Assembly: GCA_051530055.1 (NCBI GenBank) | Contig: CM121342.1 | Span: 3,286,001 to 3,350,000 of the forward strand | Reading direction: 5' to 3' | Source of the DNA: Neoechinorhynchus agilis | Taxonomy: Eukaryota > Acanthocephala | Length of the DNA stretch: 64,000 bases | In this document: positions 31,741 to 41,481 of the stretch, piece by piece | Layout of the letters: each line of letters begins with the position of its first letter | How positions within the stretch are numbered: position 1 is the stretch's first letter | Made by a program: the position numbers and the translations under genes | Notes under the pieces: model-generated | Databases searched by the model: none | What the model was told of the DNA's origin: nothing | The model's input: the letters and a program-made list of their open reading frames with translations, nothing else

Positions 31741-32950
31741 TACATTTATATAATTTACTGTTTTAATGAAACAAAAAATGCTCAATAAAATGGAGCTGCT
31801 TGTTGGTGCTAATGTTTCTGACAAAAATTATAGCTCTTCGTCATCAAATTACATGCCGCGTACACGATGATTGGCACCAACAATACGAGATTCCAAGACC
31901 AGCCAATCATTTTCTCCACCATTCCTTGATTCTTGGAATATTAAATAAATCACATTTTTTTGTAAAATAATTTACCAACAGAAGGCAAAGGTTCGCTTTA
32001 ATGTGAAGAAAAATCTCACGAATAAAGCGGGGCGGACGGTTTGAAGGATCACCGAAATGAAAAGATTTGGTATGACAACGAATGTGTCTGTTAAAGATAA
32101 AAAGTAATAACCATCGTTTACTGCGGTTGGAATTGAAATAAAAAGACTCAACAAAACAACTCAGATTCTAATCCATCTTGAATATTGTTTAGGGCGTTTG
32201 GAGTATCCATCTAAGCCACGGTGAATCGTTTCCGTAATAGCAACGCTCGAACGGACCGGAAAAAAGGGAAAATAGCAGAAAATATTAAGATTATTAACTG
32301 CCTTTTGCGCTAATATTGTTATCTTTGTTATTGAACAGTCATCGTGTTCGAAATAGACTGTAATGTTTGGACTTTTTAAGCCTCATGTTATTTTGGTTTG
32401 TCTTCAGAATTTTGTTTGTACATGAAAAATGATGACCACAATTTTTAATTTTTGACTTTTGCTAATCGGAATTATTGTTTAGGTCTTCACATGGTAAATG
32501 ATTTTTTTTACGTCCGTCGAACTTCGGCGGGTTCATCAACAGTTAGTTAGTAATATTTGATTTACTAACTTACAAACTGATGATTAACCCGACGAGGTTC
32601 GACGAATGTCTTTAACAAAAACCCGGCACCTTCTCAAATATCAAAATTATACCAATTACAGCAGCCAATCACATTTCAGGCATTGTTTGGTGTAAAATCT
32701 GTGCCCTGGATTTAATTATGATCTTCAAGGGTGCTAAATACCTTTAACTACTTTGCTGAAATACCAAGAATTATTAAAAAACTAAGCAACTGATTATTTG
32801 TTTCAACAAAACGATATGCATAAATTTCTAATAATGAAATGCTTGTTGATCAGCGATAAATTGACTATAAACAATATTACTTGTTTTGAGACAATGCTTT
32901 CCGTTTTGCTTAAATCTCAAAGCTCAAGTGGAAAACACCTTACAAAATCC
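31741..32950. other. Upstream flank of the 106-residue secreted protein gene
   Basis: The stretch is shared with 44390-45300 (from about 31899 on) and with 63031-64000. It is AT-rich and non-coding apart from a hairpin at 32515-32604. It holds the 5' regulatory region of the gene at 32993. Homology with the middle copy begins exactly at CCAGCCAATCATTTTC. Confidence 0.5.
32515..32604. repeat. Imperfect 40-bp hairpin (possible foldback element), copy 1
   Basis: The left arm 32515-32553 (CGTCGAACTTCGGCGGGTTC..) and right arm 32562-32604 (..TTAACCCGACGAGGTTCGACG) pair with a few mismatches around an 8-nt loop. The same hairpin is at 44862-44951. At 63812-63847 the equivalent site lacks 55 bp between two AAC triplets, which removes the stem. 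Confidence 0.7.
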
Positions 32951-32955
32951 AAGTC

Positions 32956-32963
32956 TATATAAG
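32956..32963 (+). promoter_or_regulatory. TATA box of the 106-residue secreted protein gene, copy 1
   Basis: TATATAAG within CTATATAAGATC lies only 37 bp before the ATG. With a start site about 30 bp downstream, the leader would be only about 7 nt. Either the leader is extremely short or transcription starts elsewhere. Confidence 0.55.
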
Positions 32964-32992
32964 ATCCGTATACGCTTACGTTCGATAACGAA

Positions 32993-33313
32993 ATGAAAGT
33001 CGCAATCCTTCTACTTTTCGTCGTCTTTCTTTGTTTCTGTGAAAATATAACTGTCAAATCGAAAAATAAAGATGCAACAGTCGAATCTTCAGGTCAGATT
33101 GAGATCGCGGACATGGAGTCGAAGGGCAAATGGTTCAGTGAAGATGATATCTCAAAGGCGGATCTTGAGTTGCTGCAGAAGGACGACAAAATACCAAAAA
33201 AGATAGTTAATGGTAAATTCTTCTTCTGGGGATTCGTTCCATTCTTTCCATGGGGATTCCTTTATCCCTTTTACTATCCGTGCTTTCGGCCATTTATACC
33301 GTGTTGCTTTTAA
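32993..33313 (+). CDS. Small secreted protein with aromatic, proline-rich C-terminus, 106 aa (copy 1)
   Basis: This is a single-exon frame with a signal peptide (MKVAILLLFVVFLCFC, cleavage likely around residue 17-20). A charged middle (about 20-75, many Lys, Asp, Glu and Ser) follows. The last 30 residues are packed with Phe, Trp, Tyr and Pro (FFFWGFVPFFPWGFLYPFYY) and end in PCCF. The tail could insert in a membrane or lipid surface, or self-associate; that is inference. The copy at 45340-45660 differs at two residues, and a third upstream region at the right edge suggests another copy beyond the window. I know no family. Polyadenylation strings are weak. Confidence 0.8.
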   Translation: MKVAILLLFVVFLCFCENITVKSKNKDATVESSGQIEIADMESKGKWFSEDDISKADLELLQKDDKIPKKIVNGKFFFWGFVPFFPWGFLYPFYYPCFRPFIPCCF

Positions 33314-33712
33314 AGATAGCAGATAATTAATTACACCAAAGTAAAACATCTTAGTTGGCAAATCGAGTGGTCTGCAAATTATGGAATCAAGCGGCGTGTT
33401 GATTTTATAAGCGTGATTTACCAAGTTCATAATTTGAGTATTGAGAAGAAATAACTAAAGGAACTCAATGAATCCGCCCACTTTAACATCCTTGGAAAAC
33501 CGAATTGGAAAAATACACAAAAAAAGAGTTAATTCGCTTAAATCTGTAAACTGAATCTCCTATAAATATGCCATTTTAAAGTCTTTTGCAAAGAGAGCTC
33601 TTCAACAAAGGTAATATCCTTTTTTGAAGTTATTCGGCAAACCTTGATAATGTCGGAATTATCGGACGAAATATCAGCAATAAATCAGTCAATTTAAATC
33701 CGGGCGCTAAAT
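33314..33712. other. 3' flank of the 106-residue protein gene
   Basis: It matches 45661-46069 with small indels, including an insertion of about 7 bp (CTTCTCC) in the second copy. It is probably the 3' UTR and spacer; I see no coding signal. Confidence 0.4.
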
Positions 33713-34690
33713 TTTTCAATTGAAAAAAAGGTTTTATTCGGTCGATTACGATTGCCATAACTTTAAAACTTTCTTGTCTTATTCTCTTAAGACAAAAATA
33801 TCCGTTACGTATTTACCTAGGAAGTTTCGTTTTCGGGTAAAAGAAAAAGGCCAACATACGAGTATTTTTTTTCATCCACACGATCCAACGTCGTAAACGC
33901 TTACAAACAGTGAGTATTGGCGAAAAGCCAAAGCCCAGTGATGACCGAAGGTGCGATTGCATCTCAGAGGGCACATAAAAAATGAAAGATAATCAACGGA
34001 GGGGTTTTAGCGAGGGTGAAGATTGTTCAATATCCGTCGAATTGCATTCAATGATAATTTTCTGAAAAGCGTTCACGTTCATTTTAAAAAGATTTGCCTT
34101 AAAAATAAACCGTTGATGTGCAATCAGTTAATTTTTAAATAAGGAAAAGAATTTGTTATCAATCTCGGTCGGTCCTGAAACCGAGATGGTCAGAGTCGAA
34201 TATTCCGACAGATTCAATCGATGATTTTATCAATTCAAGTATAAAAAACCTCAAAAGCGACCGACGGAATTGAGATAATCGGAGGTGAACATTGTCTCTT
34301 TCGACTGAGAAAAAGATTAATAATCTAACCGATGGATACGACTAAAGAATTTAGATGAAAAAGTTTTTAAAAACTTTCACATCTCCGCTTCGGTATTTTT
34401 TTGTAGTGGTCGAAAGGACGAATTCAGCGTTTCTCTGAGATCAGTTTTTTGCGTATAACATTAATCCGCAATCGTGGAATACGCAACGCAAACAATTACG
34501 TCACTTCGAAAGCATCCATAGGCGAGGGAGGGGCGATAATCTCGTTTTTGTGTTCGAGATTTCATCTGTGACATAGAAATTTGCTTGTTTTCGCTTAATA
34601 GTCCACAAGTTCGATGCCAAGAAAAGTTTACGCTTTAAATCAGCGTTTTTCGTTTTCTTTTCATGATATTAAATTATCGTTGATATAGAA
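33713..34690 (+). repeat. Module D, direct copy (fullest)
   Basis: From TTCAATTGAAAAAAAGG to TTATCGTTGATATAG this is shared with 46070-46950 (which lacks about 100 bp in two places), 13706-14325 (truncated) and 8991-9985 (inverted). The minus strand has the 'MNVNAFQKIIIECNSTDIEQ' frame at about 34080. The plus strand near its start is open ('RKFRFRVKEKGQ'). It is host sequence of unknown function. Confidence 0.6.
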
Positions 34691-34895
34691 GACGATGCTC
34701 AATTGATTCATTTAGTCAAAGATGAGCTTATTAATGGATTTACGGGAAAAACGATATTTACAAACTTTCATCGAAAGATAGGCGATCGTTTTAAAGAAAC
34801 GTCTTAAATTTTCGGCTGAATCAACGAGATGCAGATTTCTCAAGATAATTCTCCATCGCCTTCACAGATACCAAATATTCGTCAAAGGTTTTCTC
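34691..34895 (+). pseudogene. Host gene fragment (module D gene), copy 2, cut by LINE II
   Basis: After TTGATATAG a frame reads 'EDDAQLIHLVKDELINGFTG' and 'TIFTNFHRKIGDRFKETS' to a TAA. A second short stretch follows (MQISQDNSPSPSQIPNIRQR). At 34895 the sequence jumps into LINE II (CCACCCACGCCCGACG), so the exon found at 47210 and 8700 is lost. The AG before 'EDD' could be a splice acceptor. Confidence 0.4.
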
Positions 34896-36310
34896 CACCC
34901 ACGCCCGACGCTGCTGACGCACGCGGATCACGAGAGGACCGACGCTGCAAATTCACAAAATCAACTTTGGTCCGAATAACCTGTAGAGATCAAGCGGCAG
35001 ACGGAAATTTCACTTACTCTGGGCGCTGAGGCCAATGCTGCCCGACATCCGAAGGTCTCAGCATATAATTGTCCGATCTGTGACAAGCAGATCAAAATTA
35101 CCAAATTGGGAGAATTTTGGACTCACGGCCCAAGGGATTACCGACGTGTTAGTTCCGGCCTTCTGCTAGCAAACACTGTTCCTCAGCTCAATGAACCTCG
35201 TCAGAACATCAACCCTTCGTTGCTGGAGATCGTGCCCTGCCCAGAAACATCCTGAAAATTATCCCGAAGGGCGCTCGATTCAGCTGAGTGAATGTCTCGA
35301 GACAAATATCGAAATATCTTGGACAAGCCTTTTCGCGTTCCCGAGACTGGTGCTCTGGAGTACCACCTGACGTGTCCCTTGTTACCCTCATCCAAAACCG
35401 GGTGTCCTCCTTCGATAATTCGTTTGTAGAGGTCCTACGCAAAGCTCACGTTTTTAGGGGAGATTTTTCAAAGCCACCGAATCCGAGCCGAGTTTCAACC
35501 CGTTCAATGACCTCGCCGATGGTGATGTGAGAGGCGTGGTTCACATTCTATCATCCACCAACGAATTTGCAAGAGATGATACGAAAACTCACCAACTTCT
35601 CAGAGAGAAACATCCTCGACCCACTGGTCATCTAGGATATTCGGAGATGATCCAATCGTGCACCCCGTTAGAATTTTCGGTTGATGTTGTTAAGAAAGCC
35701 GTTTCTTCGTTCTCAAATGAGTCAACCGATGGGCTCGACCGGCTTCGGCTCAGCACCTAAAGGACATGATGTCCTTCTCCGTAGATGATCCATCCCATGT
35801 TCTCCTGAACGCCTTGACTCGGTTAGTCGGCGTTTTCTCTGGAGACAACCTGTCCCCCAAAGTGATCGAATTGTTTTTATGTGCTTCCTTCCGCGCTTTA
35901 GAAAAGAAGGACGGTGGGATTCGCCCAATCGCGATTGGCTCTACATTGAGACAACTAGCAGGGAAAGTTATTTCTCGGCGAGTATCAGAAGGTCTTGCTA
36001 AAATTCTTTGTCCAGTTCAACTAGGCTGCTGCACTCCTTGGTGGCGCGGAAGCCATAGTCCACGCAACTCCGTACATTTGTTATTGAGAACGCCAAACCG
36101 TGTTTGATCCTGAAAGTAGATTTCCGGAACGCCTTCAATTCCGTTAATCGCAACTCGCTCTTAAAAGCTGTCAGAGATCACGCACCGAAGGCTTACGGGT
36201 ATTTTAGAAATTCGTACTGAGCTGCGACCCCTCTTGTATTCAACGATCACATCATTCCTTCCGAAAGAGGCGTTCAACCGGGAGACCCATTAGATCCCAT
36301 TGGTATAGAA
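34896..36310 (+). mobile_element. RLE-type LINE, family II (copy 3), RT N-terminal half
   Basis: It holds the N-terminal region with a CPICDKQ knuckle half at about 35070-35095, then a linker (FRGDFSKPPNPSRVSTRSMT) and the RT start: 'EKKDGGIRPIAIGSTLRQL', 'CPVQLGCCTP' and 'DFRNAFNS' in shifted frames near 36120. It ends at about 36310 inside the motif B region (GVQPGDPLDPIG), where LINE RTE2 begins. Several frameshifts and two deletions are seen relative to the copy at 48145. Confidence 0.75.
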
Positions 36311-37338
36311 ATGAGAAGGGTAAAACAAGATTAGGAAAGAGTTCGATATCGAACTAGAGAATCAACTGAGCTCGATGCCAGCTGCTGAAATAGATATTGA
36401 TTTTTATTACAAGTCAATCTGCGACGCAGTGACCGAAGCGGCCGAGAAAACCCTACCGAAAATGAGGCGTATAAAAGCTGCAAAGGTTATATGGCAGGAG
36501 GACTGCGAATTTATGCCAATGGCTGAGCAGATCAAGACCCTGAGAAAACGAGGAAAACGATCTGATGCTCGCACAGCAAGTCTTGAACTTGCCAACCTCT
36601 ATAATGAAAAGCAAAAGGCTTCGATAGAGGATGCAGTTCGCGGGATCGCATATAAGGAAGGTTTTGTTGGTACCTCCTTAGCATGGCGAGCGATAAACAT
36701 TCTCACAGGGAAGGTCCTTCCCTGGAAATCAGAAAAAAGAGAATCGCAAATTATTTTGCGGAAATTCTCAATTCGCCATTATCGTCCTAAAGGCACAATC
36801 GTCCCAAGCACTGAGGCATACTCCACTGGACCGATTTCCGTGAAGGAAGCGATTGCTGCGGCGAAAATGATGCGTGCGGGACGTGCATAAGTCCCAGATG
36901 GGATGAGGTTTGAATCTATTGCCGCAAAGATCATACCGTTAATGAATGGCATAATGAATGGTGGCTCAGTACCTCAGACCTGGCAAACGGTGCATTTAAC
37001 AATGATCCCCAAGAAATGCTGCTCGACAAAGGTGGAGGACTACAGAGGTATATCCTTGATGTCCAACACGGCAAAACTTTTCAGCAGCATTTTGAGACGC
37101 CGAATTCAGCAAATCCTCGAACCGTTTCTAAGAATTGACCAGAACGGCTTCAGGAAAGGTCGAGGCACCACAGAGCACATATTGGCTTTGAGGATGATCC
37201 TCGAGGAGGCACGAATTCATCAAACGGATGTGAGGCTTGTATTTGTTGATTTCCGTCGAGCTTTCGATTCGCTAAATCGAACGACGATTGACGGTATCTT
37301 AAAGGAGTATGGAGTGCCGCGGATCATGCACTAAATTG
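36311..37338 (+). mobile_element. LINE RT fragment, family RTE2, longest copy
   Basis: The frame 36375-36890 is the linker that precedes the RT in apurinic-endonuclease LINEs (KASIEDAVRGIAYKEG, WRAINILTGKVLPW). Frame 36903-37334 is the RT start: 'LMNGIMNGGSVPQTW', 'VHLTMIPKK', 'YRGISLMSNTAKLFSSILRR', 'QNGFRKGRGTTEHILALRM' and 'FVDFRRAFDSLNR'. It ends right after motif A (GVPRIMH). A frame break separates the two parts. No FADD part of this family is present anywhere in the window. Confidence 0.8.
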
Positions 37339-37860
37339 TAAATACCTTCAGAATTTGTTGAAGAAACAAAGTCAAATGAAACGTTAATGTAATCATTCCG
37401 GCGAAAAGCTAAAGCTACAAAACCTTTTGCATGAATGCAAGAATTGGTTTTTCGAAATATTAATTTATTTCCTTCAAGATGTCGATGCTTCGCGGTCAAT
37501 TGACATCTTTAATGTCCATTTTCATCCCGAATTGTTGAATTGAGACAAACAAAGACCTTCATCGATGGATACAAAAAAATTTCTTTTATTTTTTCGGTGC
37601 CCTCTGAAGCGTCCGCGCGGACACTGTACTCGTCATTGGGCTTTGGCCTGAGGCCGCAACTTACTGTAAATTGTTTCGAGATAGAAGTGAAAGTTAGAAA
37701 GCTGTTTTTCGCAGTGAGAGTTCGTTAGCGAAAATCGATGCTCTTTTGATGTTCTTTGAAAAGTGAGCCTTACCTTAACTCACGGAGAAAAACTTCTTGC
37801 GCTCTTCGCTATCAATGATTTCGTCAATAAACACCTTACCTTGAAAGTTGCGGCGAATCC
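37339..37860 (-). pseudogene. Host gene fragment (module K), copy 3
   Basis: The minus strand 37499-37340 is open with 'KGFVALAFRRNDYINVSFDF', followed towards lower strand order by the TGCCCTCTGA core and 'DEIIDSEERKKFFSVS' (about 37785-37830). After GTTGCGGCGAATCC at about 37862 the match to the other copies stops and the satellite starts. Confidence 0.45.
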
Positions 37861-39995
37861 CGATAATGATGTACTCAAGATTATGCACCTCGAAAATATC
37901 GAATTTAATAAATTCCTTTAAAATTTCCGCCTCAATCATGAACAATTCAAAGTTCAGTTTTAAATTTGTCGAACAAGTTCTTTTGAGAATAAAAAGCATC
38001 GATAATGATGTACTCAAGATTATGGACCTCGGAAAATATCGAATTTTATAAATTCCCTTAAACTTTCCGCCTCAATCATGAACAATTCAATGTTCAAATA
38101 TAAATTTGTCGAACAAGTATTTTTGAGAATAAAAATCATCGATAGAGACGTACTCAAGATTATGCACATCGGAAATATCGAATTTAATAAATTCCTTTAA
38201 ACTTTCCGCCTCAATCATGAATAATTTAATGTTCAAATATAAATTTGTCGATCAAGAATTTTTGAGAATAAAAAGCATCGATAGAGACGTACTCAAGATT
38301 ATGCACCTCGGAAATATCAAATTTAATAAATTCCTTTAAGCTTTCCGCCTCAATCATGAACAATTTAATGTTCAAATATAAATTTGTCGAGCAAGTTCTT
38401 TTGAGAATAAAAAGCATAGGTAAAGATGTACTCAAGATTATCCACCTCGGAAATATCCAATTTAATAAATTCCTTTAAGCTTTCCGCCTAAATCATGAAC
38501 AATTCAATGCTGAAATATAAATTTGTCGAGCAAGTTCTTTTGAGAATAAAAAGCATCGGTAAAGATGTACTCAAGATTATGCACCTCGGAAATATCAAAT
38601 TTAATAAATTCCTTGAAGCTTTCCGCCTAAATAATGAACAATTCAATGTTCAAATATAAATTTGTCGATCAAGAATTTTTGAGAATAAAAAGCATCGATA
38701 GAGACGTACTCAAGATTATGCACATCGGAAATATCGAATTTAATAAATTCCTTTAAACTTTCCGCCTCAATCATGAACAATTCAATGTTCAAATATAAAT
38801 TTGTCGATCAAGAATTTTTGAGAATAAAAAGCATCGATAAAGACGTACTCAAGATTATGCACCTCGGAAATATCGAATTAAATAATTCCTTTAAACTTTC
38901 CGCCTCAATCATGAACAATTTAATGTTCAAATATAAATTTGTCGAACAAGTATTTTTGAGAATAAAAAGCATGGATAAAGATGTACTCAAGATTATGCAC
39001 CTCGGAAATATCAAATTTAATAAATTCCTTGAAGCTATCCGCCTCAATCATGAACAATTTAATGTTCAAATATAAATTTGTCGATCAAGAATTTTTGAGA
39101 ATAAAAAGCATCGATAGAGACGTACTCAAGATTATGCACATCGGAAATATCGAATTTAATAAATTCCTCTTAGCTTTCCGCCTCAATCATGAACAATTTA
39201 ATGTTCAAATATAAATTTGCCGAACAAGTATTTTTGAGTATAAAAAGCATCGATAAAGATGTACTCAAGATTATGCACCTCGGAAATATCAAATTTAATA
39301 AATTCCTTTTAGCTTTCCGCCTAAATAATGAACAATTCAATGTTCAAATATAAATTTGTCGAACAAGTATTTTTGAGAATAAAAAGCATGGATAAAGATG
39401 TACTCAAGATTATGCACCTCGGAAATATCAAATTTAATAAATTCCTTGAAGCTTTCCGCCTAAATAATGAACAATTCAATGTTCAAATATAAATTTGTCG
39501 ATCAAGAATTTTTGAGAATAAAAAGCATCGATAGAGACGTACTCAAGATTATGCACATCGGAAATATCGAATTTAATAAATTCCTTTAAACTTTCCGCCT
39601 CAATCATGAACAATTCAATGTTCAAATATAAATTTGTCGATCAAGAATTTCTGAGAATAAAAATCATCGATAAAGACGTACTTAAGATTGAGCACCTCGA
39701 AAATATCGAATTAAATAAATTTCTTTAAACTTTCCGCCTCAATCATGAACAATTCAATGTTCAAATAAATATTTGTCGAACAAGTGTTTTTGAGAATAAA
39801 AAGCATCGATAAAGATGTACTCAAGATAATGCACCTCGGAAATATCGAATTTTATAAATTCCCTTAAACTTTCCGCCTCAATCAAGAACAATTCAATGTT
39901 CAATTATAAATTTGTCGATCAAGAATTTTTGAGAATAAAAAGCATCGATAAAGATGTACTCAAGATTGTGCACCTCGGAAATATCGAATTTTAAA
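37861..39995. repeat. Satellite: about 16 tandem units of 139 bp
   Basis: The string GTACTCAAGAT recurs at 37871, 38010, 38150, 38289, 38428, 38567, 38706, 38845, 38983, 39122, 39261, 39400, 39539, 39678, 39817 and 39956, so the period is 138-140 bp. Units differ at a few sites. Three variant types (GATCAAGAATTTTT, GAACAAGTATTTTT, GAGCAAGTTCTTTT) alternate irregularly, hinting at two-unit expansions. 139 is not a multiple of three, so no long frame persists. It is AT-rich. It could be a minor pericentromeric or dispersed satellite; it is not CRISPR-like because the whole unit is conserved. Confidence 0.92.
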
Positions 39996-40430
39996 AACTC
40001 CCTGTTCTTAACAAATCCACCCGTATTTTCAACCGCAATGACGATACGCGTCCTTTTTTTTGTAGTAAAAAGGTCCAATGTTGACATAGAAAAATTTCTT
40101 TCCATGAAGTCTATAGGCTTCAAGAAAATCTCTCCAGCGATTCCTCGTCCACTTCCGATGCATCCGCGATACTGGTTTACAAATACGACAGCGTATAAAA
40201 TATTTTCCTGGCATTAAATAACCTGAAAGCGGGTTATATCCTTTTAAATGTACGAACGGCAGGTTATTTCAAGAATTATTGACATGATCACTCGTTCTAG
40301 AAATTTCTTCTCGAACATCCGACTGAATCCGCAATCAACATCGACGAACAAGCCTAACAGACTTAGCATTTTAACAATTTCGTAAATTTTTGCGCCATAT
40401 ACTTTTCGAAAACAGACATTGCACACGACT
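39996..40430 (-). other. Satellite-adjacent stretch with a basic 61-codon ORF
   Basis: The minus strand 40214-40029 is open, with 'MPGKYFIRCRICKPVSRMHR' and 'NRWRDFLEAYRLHGKKFF', a Cys-x2-Cys..His pattern that could be part of a zinc finger. The frame closes soon after. I cannot name a family, and there is no second copy in the window to test it. Confidence 0.3.
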
Positions 40431-40980
40431 TTACTAACATCATCACAAGCGACATCCTTATAGCTTCTCTGCTGGCTCAGAGAGCATTCCATGACGTCAT
40501 CAACATTCACTTCGTTCCATAGCTCTGTACTATGCCTTGCCCTTCAAGGAGGATCAGCGAATTCGATCCCATAATACATGTCAAGGTTTTTACCCCGTCT
40601 AAAACATAAACTTTGCATACGTCATAAGACACAGAATTTTCACAATTTCGGATATTTTTCGCCGTTCACTTGAAAAAACCGATATTTTCGCGACTTTCTC
40701 CGATATTTTCGCGACTTTCTTAACATCATCACAAGCGACATCCTTATAGCTTCTCTGCTGGCTCAGAGAGCATTCCATGACGTCATCAACATTCACTTCG
40801 TTCCATAGCTCTGTACTATGCCTTACCCTTCTTCGAGGCTCTGCCAATTCGGGCCCCTCGTGTAAAACAGGGTTTTTCACCCTGTCCAACACTTAACTTT
40901 GCTTACGTCATAAGAGTAAGAATTTTCACAATTTCGGATATTTTTCGCCGTTCACTTGTAGAATACCGATATTTTCCCGC
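40431..40980. repeat. Two tandem copies of a 286-bp unit
   Basis: CATCACAAGCGACATCC occurs at 40440 and 40726, and GGATATTTTTCGCCGTTCAC at 40649 and 40935, both 286 bp apart. Within the first unit GATATTTTCGCGACTTTCT is itself doubled. On the minus strand both units encode 'NEVNVDDVMECSLSQQRSYK', in ORFs of 88 and 97 codons that diverge later. This may be a duplicated exon of an unknown gene. Confidence 0.75.
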
Positions 40981-41210
40981 TACACTGCAAGCATTCAGGC
41001 GACAATTGAGGACGAGGACGGCGAATATTTATGTTTATATCTTGTAACAATAAATTGATGAAACTTTATAAAAAAAATCGCAATTCAGATTCAATTGAAA
41101 CGCCAAGGATATGCCAATCATCTACTACAAACTTTATAGATCAAGATGAATTCCTTTCAGTTTCCAAAGATTTCTAAAGTTATCAGGCGTTTTATTATTG
41201 AACAAAGAAA
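40981..41210 (+). mobile_element. LINE II 3' tail with shared flank
   Basis: CACTGCAAGCATTCAGGCGAC through CAATAAATTGATGAAACTTT matches the 3' UTR of LINE II at 15910-16003. The next 120 bp match the flank at 16010-16110. At about 41212 it switches to the 3' flank of the Cys-motif gene. Confidence 0.65.
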
Positions 41211-41481
41211 CGGACAAGCATTTGCACACTCGTAAATATTTATAAATCGTATCAAAGAGTCGTTTTAGAGATTCGTTGCAACTTTTGCGTTTCTTTAATC
41301 AGATGTCGCTGTCCTGAGCAATAACGAGGAACTACCGTTCATCAAAACCGTTTCGGTATAATTAAGAAGGAATCGAAATTTCAGCTCCGACGTTGAACCG
41401 AATTAAGATTCTTTATAAAAACTCAGTCTACTCGGCTTTCAAGCACAATAGAATTAAACTCACTTCAGGTCAATCGTTGAA

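Noticed and set aside
37861-39995. CRISPR-like array
   Set aside because: The repeated unit is conserved over its whole 139 bp with no variable spacers, and the context is eukaryotic.
40029-40214. Zinc-finger transposase fragment beside the satellite
   Set aside because: Only one Cys pair and a His are visible in 61 codons; too little to assign to any transposase family.
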